A stretch of 64,000 nt of DNA from Hankyongella ginsenosidimutans (GCF_005144965.1 NZ_CP039704.1:1844001-1908000), one strand, 5' to 3'. Positions 37,099 through 50,755 are shown, numbered from the stretch's first letter. Program-made: numbers and translations. The notes: generated from the sequence alone by a model not told the origin.

Positions 37099-37176
37099 GG
37101 CGACTGTAGCTCAATCGGTTAGAGCGCTGGTTTGTGGTACCAGAGGTTGCGGGTTCGATCCCCGTCAGTCGCCCCA
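37099..37176 (+). tRNA. tRNA-His (anticodon GTG)
   Basis: Eight-pair acceptor with the extra G-1 opposite C73 (G plus GCGACTG against CAGTCGC plus C), D stem GCTC/GAGC, anticodon stem CTGGT/ACCAG with loop TTGTGGT, T-loop TTCGATC and encoded CCA. The additional G-1:C73 pair is diagnostic. Confidence 0.95.
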
Positions 37177-37183
37177 TCTGCTC

Positions 37184-37376
37184 TAGCAGGCTGTTGAAAA
37201 AGCGGAATAATACAGTCCTTTTCGTCATTCCGGCGAAGGCCGGAATCCATGGGCGTTTATTACACAACGAATATAAGGTGTTAGCCATAGACCCCGGCCG
37301 GAGTTTATCCCCGTTAGGGGCCGGGGTGACGGCTGGGGTTTGGAGTGCGGGAGACCACTTTTTCAGCAACCTGCTA
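37184..37376. mobile_element. MITE-like repeat family B, copy 5
   Basis: TAGCAGGCTGTTGAAAAAG to CTTTTTCAGCAACCTGCTA, interior as in copies 2-4. Begins 7 bp after the tRNA. Confidence 0.8.
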
Positions 37377-37536
37377 GTGTCCTGAATCTGAAATCCGTCA
37401 CACCCAATATCAGGCGCGGCTGGATTTCAGATTCGAGAAGGACACTCGCAAGATATTGTTTCTCGTGTCGTTTTCAGAATAGAAGTTCGCTTGATCGCCC
37501 GATATCATGGTGGAGCGAACTTCTATCCCACGACAC
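37377..37536. repeat. Repeat family D, copy 1 (downstream of phaC)
   Basis: About 160 bp built of two hairpins (GTGTCCTGAATCTGAAATCC...GGATTTCAGATTCGAGAAGGACAC, and GTGTCG...GAAGTTCGCT...AGCGAACTTC...CGACAC). Inverted copy at 39517-39690. Confidence 0.85.
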
Positions 37537-37537
37537 T

Positions 37538-37641
37538 AGAGCGATTTCCAGTCAGATGGTATCATCTGACGATTAAGAAATCGCGGCAAAACAAAATCAT
37601 AGAGCGTCCGATCTGATTCCATCAGATCGAAAACCGCTCTA
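37538..37641. repeat. Intergenic repeat family A, copy 4
   Basis: Same structure as 10443-10545. Its terminal CTCTAG supplies the phaC stop codon. Confidence 0.85.
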
Positions 37642-39419
37642 GCAGCGCGCTTTCACATAGCGTCCCGGCGCATCCTCGATCACGGGCAGGTCTGCGGTGC
37701 CCGGAATGCGCGCCGGCACCTGCTTTCCGGATAGCGGCTTCAGCCAGTCCAGCCAGTCGGGCCACCATGATCCCTTGTGCTCGGTGGCCTGCGCCTGAAA
37801 TTCCTCGATCGTCTCCGGCAGGGTTTCCGCGGTCCAATACTGGTATTTCTGTGCGGAGGGCGGGTTGATCACCCCGGCGATATGGCCGGAGCCCGCCAAG
37901 ATGAAGCGCAGCGGCCCCTGAAATACTTGGTGATCTTGATGACCGAGCGCGCCGGCGCGATGTGGTCCTCCTTGCCGGCTTGCACATAGGTCGGGGTTTT
38001 CACCTTGCGCAGGTCGATCGGCGTATCGTTCACCGTCAGCGCGCCGGGCTGCACCAGCGCGTTCTTCAGGTACATGTTGCGCAGGTAATAGAGGTGCATG
38101 GCCATCGGCAGCCGGGTCGCATCCGAGTTCCAGTACAGCAGGTCGAACTGCATGGGATCGTTGCCGAGCAGGTAATTGCTGACGACATAGTTCCAGATCA
38201 GCTCGTTGGCGCGCAGCATGTTGAAGGTCGTCGCCATGTACGATCCGTCGAGGTAGCCGTGCTCCTCGCTCAGCCGCTCAAGGGTATCGAGCTGCTGTTC
38301 GTCGACGAAGATGCCAAGATCGCCAGCGTCGGCGAAGTCGACCTGCGCGGTCAGAAACGTCGCGGACGCCACCTTCGCCTGCTGCTTGGTCGCGTGCAGG
38401 TAAGCGAGCAGGGCGGCGAGCGCCGTGCCGGCCACGCAATAGCCGACCGTATGCACGGCCTTCACGTTGCAGATTTGCGCCGCAACCTCGAGCGCCTTGA
38501 GCTCGCCTTCGATCAGATAGTCGCTGAACGTGGCGTTTCGCAGCGAACTGTCCGGATTGACCCAGGATGTCATGAACACCGTGAACCCGGCGTCCAGCAG
38601 GTAGCGCACCAGGCTTTTCTTCTCGGTCAGGTCCAGGATGTAGAACTTGTTGATCCACGGCGGGAAGAACAGAATCGGGATGTCATGCACCGTCTCGGTC
38701 GTGGGCGTGTACTGGATCAGCTGGAACAGCCGGTTCTCGAACACCACCTTGCCGGGCGTCGCTGCTACATTGACGCCAACCTCGAACGCCTTCTCGTCGG
38801 TCATGGTGATGCGGCCGCGTTCCAGGTCGTTCAGCAAATGCTCGAACCCGGCCAGGAGGCTCTGGCCCTTGGTTTCGGCGATCTTGCGCAGCACATCGGG
38901 GTTGGTGGCGGCGAAATTCGTCGGCGACATGGCGTCGATGAACTGGCGGGTGTAGAATTCCGCCTTCGCTTTCACCTTCGGATCGATGTTGTCGACAGAG
39001 TCGACCATCTGCATCAGGTAGTCGGAGGTCAGCAGGTACGACTGCTTGACGAAGGCGAACAGGGCATTCTCCTGCCATTCCGGCGCGGAGAAGCGCCGGT
39101 CGCGGCCGTTGCCGTCCGCTGCCGTCTGCCCATCGCCCGGCTGCAGGAAGGATTGCCAGAGCTTGACGCTGTCTTTGAGGAACTGCGCCTGCATCTGCCC
39201 CAGCTTTTCCGGGTTGTTGGCGAGGCCGGCGGCGACCTGCGCCCAGGCCGACCAGAGGCCCAGCGGGTCCGGCTCCGTCGAGTCGACTTGCGGTTTCTGC
39301 CGCATCCAGAACTCATGGGAGAGTTGCTGCGCTTTGCCGAACAGGCGGGTCCATGTCTGAAAGGCGGCAAAGGCTTCTGCGGTGGGGTCCGTCTGCGGCT
39401 GGTCTGGGCTTTGTTCCAT
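37639..39419 (-). CDS. phaC: Class I poly(3-hydroxyalkanoate) synthase (frameshift)
   Basis: About 593 residues. The N-terminal PhaC_N domain (FVKQSYLLTSDYLMQMVDSVDNI in part) precedes an alpha/beta-hydrolase domain with the lipase-like box GYCVAG near residue 320 (nucleophile Cys), PPWINKFYILDL and KEDHIAP; the catalytic Asp and His lie in GKEDH and SGHIAGVINPP. A shift near 37915 separates the last. Polymerises hydroxyacyl-CoA into storage granules. Flanked on both sides by inverted copies of repeat D; no phaA/B/P/R in the window. Confidence 0.95.
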
Positions 39420-39516
39420 GATCTTTCTTCTTCCATGCATCCGCGTGATGCCTGTTTGGCATGCTCTTGCCCGACGGGGTAGAGGTGGCAGCCAAAAATA
39501 TCGGCAAACCATGCTC

Positions 39517-39690
39517 GTGTCGTGGAATCGAAGTTCGCTCCACCATGATATCGGGCGATCAAGCGAACTTCGATTCTGAAAACGACACGAGAAGCAATAT
39601 CTTGCGAGTGTCCTTCTCGAATCTGAAATCCAACCACGCCTGGTATCGCGCCTGATATTGGGTGTAACGGATTTCAGATTCAGGGCACTC
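39517..39690. repeat. Repeat family D, copy 2 (upstream of phaC, inverted)
   Basis: Reverse complement of 37377-37536 with scattered differences. Lies in the 346-bp gap between divergent phaC and the aminotransferase; the rest of that gap shows no gene. Confidence 0.85.
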
Positions 39691-39765
39691 GCCCGCAGCT
39701 TTCGTGCGCGATATAGAGAATGTCCCGTCGGCATTGTGCCGGCGGGTCAACCTGACGAGTCCTCG

Positions 39766-40969
39766 ATGAACGAAGAATTCTACCGCATCAAGCGCCTGCC
39801 GCCCTATGTCTTCGCGCAAGTGAACGCGATGAAGGCGGCCGCCCGTGCGGCAGGCGAGGACATCATCGATCTCGGGATGGGCAACCCCGATACGCCGCCG
39901 CCGCCGCATGTCATCGAAAAGCTGGCCGAGGTGGCGCGCAAGCCCGACGCGCACGGCTATTCGGCGTCCAAGGGCATCTCCGGCCTGCGGCGGGCGCAGG
40001 CGGCCTATTACCAGCGACGCTTTAGCGTCGACCTCGACCCGGAGACCGAGGTGGTGGTGACGCTCGGTTCCAAGGAGGGGCTGGCCAACCTCGCGCAGGC
40101 GATCACCGCGCCCGGTGATGTCATTCTGGTGCCGAACCCCAGTTACCCGATCCACATGTTCGGCTTCATCATTGCGGGTGCTGCCCTGCGCGCTCGGCGG
40201 CGCCGGCCCGGATTTCATCGCCAGTCTGGAACGCGCCATGCACTACAGCGTGCCCAAGCCAACAGCGCTGGTGCTGGGTTACCCGTCCAATCCGACGGCT
40301 GAGGTCGTGGGCCTCGATTTCTATGCCGAGGTCGTCGACTTCTGCCGCCGCCACCGCATCTGGCTGCTGTCCGACCTTGCTTACGCGGAAATCTATTTCG
40401 ATGGCGCGCCGCCGCCCTCCGTGCTGCAGGTGCCGGGCGCGCGCGACATTGCGGTCGAGTTCACGTCCATGTCCAAGACCTATTCGATGGCCGGGTGGCG
40501 CATCGGCTTCGCGGTAGGCAACAAGCAGCTGATCGGCGCGCTGACCCGGGTCAAATCCTACCTCGACTATGGTGCCTTCACACCGATCCAGGCTGCTGCC
40601 TGTGCGGCCCTCAACGGCCCGCAGGACTGCATCGACCAGGTGCGCCAGATGTACAAGTCGCGCCGGGACGTGATGGTCGACAGCTTCGGCCGCGCCGGCT
40701 GGGACATTCCGGTGCCGCGCGCCTCGATGTTCGCTTGGCGCCGGTGCCGCCGGCCTTCCAGCATCTGGGCGCTGGAATTCTCCAAGCAGCTGCTGACCAA
40801 TGCACAGGTCGCGGTCGCGCCGGGCGTCGGCTTTGGCGAGCTTGGTGAAGGCTATGTGCGGATCGCGCTGGTCGAGAACGAGCATCGCATCCGTCAGGCC
40901 GCGCGCAACATCAAGCGCTGGTTCCAGCAGGCGGGCGTCAACACGCCGGCGCAGAGCGCGGCGGAGTGA
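39766..40969 (+). CDS. PLP-dependent aminotransferase, AlaC/DAP-aminotransferase-like (frameshifts)
   Basis: About 401 residues, fold type I class [15 protein letters not shown] near residue 35, NPSYPIH near 125, [10 protein letters not shown] near 170, [12 protein letters not shown] near 200 and the PLP-binding Lys in [15 protein letters not shown] near 240. In the family this signature fits glutamate-pyruvate or related aminotransferases (AlaC) often mislabelled as LL-diaminopimelate or aspartate aminotransferase. Shifts near 40190 and 40735. Convergent with the transporter, upstream of hom. Confidence 0.9.
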
Positions 40970-41026
40970 TGGCTGGCAATCAAACTTGATGCGACCGGTT
41001 GTGAGACCTGTGTGCGCATGATCCCT

Positions 41027-41049
41027 CCTCCCCTGACAGGGAGGATTTT
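41027..41049 (+). terminator. Terminator after the aminotransferase
   Basis: CCTCCC, 6-base loop, GGGAGG, then ATTTTG on the plus strand, between convergent genes. Confidence 0.75.
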
Positions 41050-41071
41050 GCCCCGCGCACAGCGCGCGTTA

Positions 41072-42660
41072 TCAAATATGGCCAATCTCCCGCCTGTGGG
41101 TCTCCGGCAGGAAGAACAGGCTGACCAGGAATGCCATCAGCACCACGCCGAAGGTGTACCACAGGCCGGAGAAGGCGCCACCGGTCGAGACGACGATGTA
41201 TTGCGAGATGAACGGCAGAAACCCACCGAAATAGCCGGTGCCGATGTGGTAGGGCACGGACATGGAGGTGTAGCGGATGCGCGCTGGGAACAGCTCGACC
41301 AGAATGGCGGCCACCTGCCCATAGGTCATGGCGGAGAGCGCCACCATCACGGCAACCGCAAGCACGATCTTCCAAGGGTTGCGCCGGGCTGGGTCGGAGC
41401 TGTCCGGGTAGCCGGCCTGCACCAGTGCTGCGGCATAGCGATCGGCATCGAACCCTTCGACCCGCTGATCGCCGACCGTGAGCACCAGCGTATCACCGGT
41501 CGTCTTGGTGTAGCTGACGCCCTGCTTGGTCAGCCAGGCGAGCGCCTTGCCGCAGTCGTTGGGCTGCTTGGCGGCGAAGATCTGGTACTCGCATCCAGCG
41601 GCGGAGATGCTGATCGGCGCGCGCTTGCCCGCCTCGACCAATGCGGGGTTGGCGCCGTCCGCCATCAGGTGGAACATCGGGAACAGCAGCAGCAGGGTCA
41701 GGCCATAGCCGGCCAGCAACACCGGCTTGCGGCCCAAGCGGTCGGTGAGCCAGCCGCAGCCGACATAGAGCGGCCCGGCGAGCAGCGCGCCTGACGCCAT
41801 GTAGAACAGCGCCGTTTCCTCGGGGATTTTGGCGGTACCCTGCAGGAAATACAGCGTGCTGAACTGAGAGGTATAATAGATCACGGTCAGCCCGGCCGCG
41901 ACCCCGAACAGGGCGACCAGCACCTGCCGCGTGTTTTCCCAGCTTGAGAAGCTCTCGGCCAGCGGCGCGCGCGACGTCGCGCCGGCGGACTTCATCGCCT
42001 GGAACACCGGACTCTCGCTGAGCTTCAGCCGGATGTAGAGCGAGATCGCCAGCATGAGCAGCGACAGAATGAATGGCAGACGCCAGCCCCAGGCGTTGAA
42101 GTCGTCCGGGCTCATGCTGTGGCGGCACGCCAGGACCACGACCAGACACAGCAGGAAGCCACCAGGCACTGCGACCTGGATCCAGCTCGTATAAAGGCCG
42201 CGCTTGCCCTTGGGCGCATGCTCGGCGACGTAGATTGCGGCCCCGCCATATTCGCCGCCAAGCGCCAGCCCCTGCAGCAGGCGCAGCGCCAGCAGCAGAA
42301 CCGGCGCCAGCAGCCCGATGTCTGCGAACGTCGGCAGAAAGCCGATGGCGGCGGTCGCCCCGCCCATCAGGGAAATCGTGATCAGGAACGTGTATTTCCG
42401 GCCGACCCGGTCGCCGAGGATGCCGAACACGACAGCACCCAGCGGACGCACGCCGAAGCCTGCACCGAACGCCGCCAGCGAGGCCAGAGTCGCGGCTGTC
42501 GGATTGCCGGAGGGAAGAAAAGCTGCCCCAGTAACGACGCCAGGATGCCGTAGAGAAAGAAATCATACCACTCGAACACGGTGCCGAGCGAGGAGGCGAC
42601 GATCACCAGCCGGTCGCGTTTGCGCAGGGCCTGAGCGTCCGCGCTGTTCTCTGTGGTCAC
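41072..42660 (-). CDS. MFS transporter, metabolite:H+ symporter (MHS) family with extra soluble loop (frameshift)
   Basis: About 530 residues. FEWYDFFLYG opens the first helix, GDRVGRKYTFL is the MFS loop 2-3 signature and RLLQGLALGGEYGGA follows; PETHRREIG closes. Between helices 8 and 9 an insertion of about 95 residues (SISAAGCEYQIFAAKQPNDCG to YPDSSDPARRNPW) forms a soluble domain with two Cys. Shift near 42510. MHS members import organic acids or betaine-like compounds; substrate unknown. Confidence 0.9.
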
Positions 42661-42672
42661 GATCTTCCCCTG

Positions 42673-42732
42673 GAGCCTGCTCGCTTGAGGTTGAGCATGT
42701 TTGCTTCAACCGATGGCGTGCATCAGGCTCTT
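42673..42732. repeat. Hairpin repeat family E, copy 3
   Basis: GAGCCTG...CAGGCTC ends as in 10599-10660. Degenerate family F halves follow at about 42760-42792. Confidence 0.65.
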
Positions 42733-42852
42733 TCTATGAATGAGGCCATGATTCACGTATCAGATCGGTTCAATCTGAAACGATCATGGTCTGGTGTGTT
42801 TTTCGATAACGCGTCGCGCGCAAGTTTCTGTCAAGCCGGAGCGCAGCCGCGG

Positions 42853-42962
42853 GTAGTGGGTCATTTTGAATAAACCGCTCGTGGTGAGCTTGACGAACCA
42901 CGAGCCGCTCACCCCTTCGTCCAGCTCAGGGTGAGCGGCAAAATTTCAAAATGACCCGTTAC
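42853..42962. repeat. Repeat family C, copy 2
   Basis: Nearly the same as 36932-37042, same orientation. A family F half (42981-43014) follows. The whole 402-bp gap 42661-43062 holds repeats and the hom leader only. Confidence 0.85.
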
Positions 42963-43062
42963 GCGGTTGCGACAGCACCATTCAGATTGATTCAATCGGA
43001 AACGATCAAGGTCTAGCCAAGCCGCACCAGCGCGGCTACCAGACCCGGCGACAGGAGGCGAC

Positions 43063-44353
43063 ATGACTGAGGCGCTGAAGATCGGGATCGCGGGGCTGGG
43101 CACGGTCGGCGCAGGCGTGATCAAGCTGTTGCAGGCGAATGCCGCCCATGTGGCGGCGCGCGCCAATCGTCCGATCGTCGTCACCGCCGTCAGCGCGCGC
43201 GACCGCCACCGCGAGCGTGGCATTGATCTTGGCGGTTTCGCCTGGGTCGACAATGCCCCTGATCTTGCCGCGCGCGCCGATGTCGACGCGGTCGTCGAGC
43301 TGATCGGCGGGTCGGATGGCCCGGCGCTGGCGCTGGCACGCGCGACGCTGGGTGCCGGCAAGTCCTTCGTCACCGCCAACAAGGCCATGATTGCGCACCA
43401 CGCCATGGAGCTTGCCGAGCGCGCGGAGGCGATGAACGCTGCGCTCAAGTTCGAGGCCGCGGTTGCCGGCGGCATCCCGGTCATCAAGGGCATGCGGGAA
43501 GGGCTGGCCGCCAACGCGATTTCCCAGGTCGCCGGGATCCTCAACGGCACCTCGAACTACATCCTCAGCGTCATGGAGCGCGAGGGCGCGGCTTTCGCCA
43601 AGGTGCTCGCCGATGCACAGGCGCTCGGCTATGCCGAGGCCGATCCGACCTTCGATGTGGACGGGATCGACGCCGCCCACAAGCTCTCGATCCTTGCCAG
43701 CCTGGCCTTTGGCGCGCGCCCGCTGTTCGAGGGCGTCACCACGGCCGGCATCCGCGAGATTCTGGCGGCTGACATCGATTACGCCCGCGTGCTGGGCTAC
43801 CGGATCAAGCTGGTCGGCGCGGCGCGGCTGGTGGACGGCAAGCTGCTTCAGCGCGTTCATCCCTGCCTGGTGCCGATGGCGCACCCGTTGGCCCATGTGA
43901 TGGATTCGACCAACGCCGTCCTGGCCGAGGGCAATTTCGTCGGCCGCGTGCTGTTCGAGGGCCGTGGCGCCGGCGAAGGACCGACCGCCTCGGCCGTGGT
44001 CGCCGACCTGATCGATATCGCCCGCGGCGAGTTCGGCCCGCCGCTTGCGATGCCGGTCTCGGCGCTGATGCCGCTTGAGGCCGCGGATCCGCTGGCACCG
44101 TCCGAGCGCGTCTACATCCGCTTGACGGTCGCGGATCGCCCGGGCGTGCTGGCGGAAGTCACCGCCATCCTGCGCGATTTTGCCGTCTCGGTCGAAAGCG
44201 TGATCCAGCGCGGCGCGGCGCCGGAGGGCGGCGTTTATTTCGTCCTCACCACGCACCGGACCCCTGAAGGCGGCGCATGGCGCGCTCAGCCAGATCAGCG
44301 GCCTCGGCAGTATGCTGGGCCAGCCGCTCATGATGCCAATCCTGGAGAATTGA
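43063..44353 (+). CDS. hom: Homoserine dehydrogenase with ACT domain (frameshift at the end)
   Basis: About 430 residues: NAD-binding [12 protein letters not shown] near residue 10, [38 protein letters not shown] and the catalytic Lys region [15 protein letters not shown]; a C-terminal ACT domain ([20 protein letters not shown]) allows feedback by threonine. Shift near 44275; the proper end is [11 protein letters not shown] with TGA at 44351. Makes homoserine for Thr/Met. One base separates it from glpX. Confidence 0.96.
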
Positions 44354-44354
44354 T

Positions 44355-45349
44355 ATGTCGCTCACAAGGCCGCCCCACGTCACGCCGTCCAGCCTGCTCG
44401 ACCGCGTTCTGGTGCTCGAGATGGTCCGCGTGACCGAAGCCGCAGCCATCGCGTCCGCCGGGCAGATCGGCCGTGGCGACGAGAAGGCGGCCGATGCCGC
44501 TGCCGTCGAGGCCATGCGCGCAGCGCTCAACAAGCTGGACTTCGATGGCACGGTCGTGATCGGCGAGGGCGAGCGGGATGAAGCGCCCATGCTCTACATC
44601 GGCGAAAAGTCGGCTCCGGCCAGGGGCCGAAGATCGACATCGCGCTCGACCCGCTCGAAGGCACCACCATCACCGCCAAGGCCGGTGCGAATGCGCTTGC
44701 CGTGCTGGCGATCGCCGAGCATGGCGGCCTGCTGCACGCGCCGGACACCTACATGGACAAGCTGGCGATCGGGCCCGGCTATGCGGACGGCCTGGTTGAT
44801 CTCGACGCCGGCCCCGCTGCCAACGTCAAGGCCTATGCTGAGGCCAAGGGTGTAGCGCCGGCCGAAGTCATGGTCTGTGTGCTCGACCGGCCGCGCCACG
44901 AAGCCCTTATCGCGGAGCTGCGTTCCGTCGGCTGCGGCATCAAGCTGATCCCGGACGGCGACGTCGCCGGCGTGATTGCAGTCACCGACCCGGACGAAAC
45001 CGGGATCGACATGTACATGGGCCAGGGCGGCGCGCCGGAAGGCGTGCTGGCCGCGGCCGCGCTGCGCTGCATCGGCGGCCAGATGCAGGGCCGGCTGATC
45101 TTCCGCAACGACGGCGAACGCGAGCGCGCCCGCCGTGCCGGCATCACCGACTTGAACCGCAAATACAGCCTGACCGACCTTGCATCCGGCGACTGCATCT
45201 TCGCGGCGACCGGCGTCACCGACGGCGCGCTGCTGCAGGGCGTCAAGCGCCGTCAGGGCGGCTGGTTCACCACTGAGTCGATTGTCATGCGGGCGTCTTC
45301 CGGCACGGTGCGCCGGGTGTTCGGCGAGCACCGGCGCAAGCGGCTTTAA
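44355..45349 (+). CDS. glpX: Fructose-1,6-bisphosphatase class II (frameshift)
   Basis: About 331 residues. [28 protein letters not shown] in shorter terms, [16 protein letters not shown] and DPLEGTTI are the metal and phosphate signatures; [20 protein letters not shown] is the conserved C-terminal half. A missing G near 44620 (EKVGSGQGP). Gluconeogenesis enzyme. Tightly coupled between hom and recJ. Confidence 0.96.
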
Positions 45350-47120
45350 GTGGCCACCGCGACGGCGGCGGTCTTCGATGTCCGCCAGTCCCTGAGCGGG
45401 CTGGCGTGGCGCTGGCGGCTGCAGGAGCCGGCGCAGGCGCTGCATCTCGCCCAGGCCTATGGGCTGAACGAGAGCGTCGCCCGGGTGCTGGCTGCCCGGG
45501 CCCGATCTGGATAGTGCCGACAGGCTGCTCCAGCCGACCATCCGCGACTGGATGCCGGACCCCTCGATCTTCAGGGATATGGACTCAGCCGCTGGTCACC
45601 TCGCCGATGCGATACAAGCCGGGCGCAACATCGTCGTCTTCGGGGACTATGATGTCGACGGTGCGACCTCGGCAGCGCTGCTGCTGCGCTTCATCGCCGA
45701 GACCGGCGGCATTGCCAGCCCCTATATCCCGGACCGGTTGCTCGAGGGCTACGGCCCGAGCGGGGAGGCACTGGAGAGCCTGGCAAGGGCAGGGGCGGAG
45801 CTGGTGGTCACGGTCGATTGCGGCACCCAGGCTTTCGAAGCGCTGGAGCGGGCGCAGGCGGCGGGCCTGGCCGTGATCGTGGTCGATCACCACAAGGCCG
45901 GCTGGGCGTTACCGCCGGCGCTCGCCATCGTCAACCCGAACCGCCTGGACGAAGCGCCGGACGCTGCGGCCCACGGTCATCTGGCGGCTGTCGGGCTCGC
46001 GTTCCTGCTGGCGGTCGCAGTCAACCGCCTGCTGCGCCAGCGTGGTCACTATGCCGCCCGCCCGGAGCCGAACCTGCTTGCACTGCTTGATCTGGTGGCA
46101 CTCGGCACGGTGGCAGATGTGGCGGCGCTCAAGGGCCTCAACCGCGCCTTCGTGACGCAGGGGCTGAAGCTCATGGCCCGGCGCGGCAACACCGGGCTGG
46201 CCGCGCTGCTGGACGTCTCGACGCCTGACCGCGCGCCGCGCGCTGGCGACCTCGGCTTCCATCTGGGGCCGCGCATCAACGCTGGCGGCCGGGTCGGTCA
46301 GTCGGACCTCGGCGTGCGGCTGTTGACCACGCAGGACCCGGCGACCGCCGCCGGCATCGCCCGCACGCTCGACGCGCTGAACGAAGAGCGCAAGGGGATC
46401 GAGGCGGCAGTGCTGGACCAGGCGCTCAGCCAGCCGCAGGGCGACCGCCCGGTGGTGGTGGCAGCCGGCGAGGGCTGGCATGCGGGCGTGCTGGGCATCG
46501 TGGCGGCTCGGCTCAGGAGCGGCACGACCGCCCGGCGATCGTCATCGGGCTGGAAGGGGCATTGGCAAAGGCTCGGGCCGCTCGATTGCCGGCGTCGATC
46601 TGGGGCGGCGGTCCTCAGCGCGCGTGATCAGGGGTTGCTCGTGACGGGTGGCGGCCATGCCATGGCAGCGGGCCTGACCGTCGAGGCGGGCCGGCTTGAA
46701 GCGCTGGTCGAATTCCTGCAGGCGGCGCTGGCCGAGCCGGTCGCCCGCGCCCGGCAGGACCGCGCGCTGGCGATCGATGTGGCGCTGGCACCCGCCGGCG
46801 CGACGGCTGACCTTGCCGAAGCACTGGAGGCGGCGGGGCCCTATGGTGCCGGCTGGCCGAACCCGCGCGTCGCGCTCGGGCCGGTGCGCATCGTCAAGGC
46901 GGATATTGTCGGCACGGATCACCTGCGGCTGATCGTACAAGGCGCGGATGGCGCACGGCTCAAGGCGATGGCGTTCCGGCAGGCGAGCACGGCGCTTGGC
47001 GTCGCGCTGCTCTCGGCGCGCGGGCAGTCGGTCTATCTCGCCGGGCGGCTGGCGCAGGACGATTGGTCCGGCGGGCCGATGGCGGAACTGCATATCGAGG
47101 ATGCCGCAGTGTGCTCTTGA
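45350..47120 (+). CDS. recJ: Single-stranded-DNA exonuclease RecJ (frameshifts)
   Basis: About 590 residues. GTG start immediately after the glpX stop. DHH motifs: FGDYDVDGATS (I), VTVDCG (II), VVDHHKA (III) and ALGTVADV (IV); GPRINAGGRVGQSDLGVRLL and TGGGHAMAAGLTVE mark the DHHA1 domain, then an OB fold. Shifts near 45500 and two compensating ones near 46515 and 46605. 5'-3' exonuclease in recombination and mismatch repair. Confidence 0.95.
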
Positions 47121-47193
47121 TATGTGCGGCGATCGCGCTCATTTCCCTGTTGACCTCGGCGGGGCGCGTCGGTAAACGCGCCTCTTCCGCTTT

Positions 47194-47268
47194 GGCCCCT
47201 TCGTCTAGCGGTCAGGACGTCGCCCTTTCACGGCGAAAACACGGGTTCGAGTCCCGTAGGGGTCACCA
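47194..47268 (+). tRNA. tRNA-Glu (anticodon TTC)
   Basis: Acceptor GGCCCCT/AGGGGTC, anticodon stem CGCC/GGCG with loop CTTTCAC (TTC), T arm CGGGTTCGAGTCCCG and encoded CCA. 75 bases. Confidence 0.95.
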
Positions 47269-47293
47269 CATTGAAATACATGCGGAAATTCTG

Positions 47294-47474
47294 CTAGAGT
47301 CCGATGACATTGGATGGGATCGCCATTCCGATCTTCACGGAGCAGGCTGTAAAGTCCGCTCGTGGTGAGCCTGGACGAACCACGAGCCGCTCATCCCTTC
47401 GTCCAGCTCAGGGTGAGCGGCGCGTGTGCAACCGCGCGATGGCGTGTGGGTCAACCTAAAGTCATCAGGTTCTA
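47294..47474. repeat. Repeat family C, long form, copy C5 (inverted relative to C4)
   Basis: About 180 bp, reverse complement of 24957-25138 with few differences. Confidence 0.85.
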
Positions 47475-47497
47475 AATTTTAGTCATTCCGCAAGCTG

Positions 47498-48638
47498 TCA
47501 GGCGGTGAGCGCCGCATCGCGCAGGCCCTGCCAGATACGCAGGGCCTGGACGGCCTCGGCCACGTCGTGCACGCGCACGATCTGTGCCCCTGCGCCAGGC
47601 AGTGGACGACAGCCGCCAGCGTGCCGGGCAGCCGCTTGTCCACCGGCTCTTCGCGGCCCAGCGCGCCAATGAAGCGCTTGCGGCTGACCCCCACCAGCAA
47701 CGGGCAGCCGAGTGCGTGGAACAGGCTGAGCCCGTTCAGAACGTCGAGATTATGGCGCAGCGCCTTGCCGAAGCCGACGCCGGGATCAAGGATCAGCCTT
47801 GCGCGCGCAATGCCTGCCGCCTCGCAGGCCAAAACCCGCGCCTCCAGCCAGTCGTAGACGTCGAGCAGCGCGTCGGCATAGGCCGGGGCGTCCTGCATGG
47901 TCTCCGGGCTGCCCTGCGCATGCATCAGCACGATGGGGCAGGGGCTGGCGGCGGCGACAGCCAGGCTCTCCGGGTCCCAGGTGAGGGCCGAGACATCGTT
48001 GAGGATGTCCACGCCGGCTTTCAGGCCCGCGCGCATGACGGCGGCCTTGCGGGTATCGAGCGAGACGCCGGCGGACAGCGCGCCCAGGCGCTCCAGCACC
48101 GGCGCGACCCGGTCGATCTCGTCCTGCTCCCAGACCGGTTTTGCACCGGGGCGCGTCGACTCGCCGCCAATGTCGACCAGTGCCGCTCCGGCCTCCGCCA
48201 TGTGCCAGGCGGCCTCCGCCGCCGCGTCAGCATCGGTCAGGCGACCGCCGTCGGAAAAACTGTCCGGCGTCATGTTGAGGATGCCCATGACCATCGGCTG
48301 GTCAAAGCGCAGGGTGCGGGTGTTGCGCGGCAGGGGCATGGTCGTCCGCGCTGCCGTCAGGTGTCGCCACTGGTCGAGCGCGCGCAGGCGCTGGGGTCTG
48401 GCAACGCCTCCAGGAAGGCGGAAATTCCCGGCACAGGCACCAGGCAGCTTGCGCATCGCCCGGCCTGCGTGCGGGCGATCACGTGAACCGCCGAGAACCA
48501 CACCGCGCCGCCGGCCAGCCTACGGCAGGCGTCGGGGTCCATCAGCGGCCCGTCGACGAAACCGCTCGGCCGCAGATAGATCTGCGCTTCAGCGCCAAGG
48601 CGGGCGAACGCCGCCGGGTTATGATCAAGGTCGTGCAT
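47498..48638 (-). CDS. folP: Dihydropteroate synthase with N-terminal extension (frameshifts)
   Basis: About 380 residues. N-terminal extension (residues 1-95) with AQIYLRPSGFVDGP and RRLAGGAVWFSAVHVI, then the TIM barrel: MGILNMTPDSFSDGG, DIGGESTRPGA, LNDVSAL, DPGVGFGKA and LLVGVSRKRFIG. Shifts near 48390 and 47590; proper stop at 47498. The extension is one I associate with sphingomonads. Makes dihydropteroate for folate; 20 bp downstream of ftsH. Confidence 0.93.
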
Positions 48639-48658
48639 GTCCCGGCAGCGTCAGCCGA

Positions 48659-50591
<1,933 letters not shown>

Positions 50592-50631
50592 TGTTTTCCT
50601 TTCCTGCGGCGCACGCGCGCGCTGAGTCTTG

Positions 50632-50743
50632 GTAGTGTCTCAGTTTGAAATTCTGCCGCTCACCCTGAGCTTGACGAAGGGGTGAGCGGCTCGTGGTTCT
50701 GTCCAAGCTCACCACGAGCGGACTTTTCAAACTGAGACACTAC
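50632..50743. repeat. Repeat family C, copy 3
   Basis: Core as in 36932-37042 but inverted and with different ends (GTAGTGTCTCAGTTTGAA and complement). Fills the gap between tilS and ftsH. Confidence 0.85.
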
Positions 50744-50755
50744 CGAGTCTTGACG

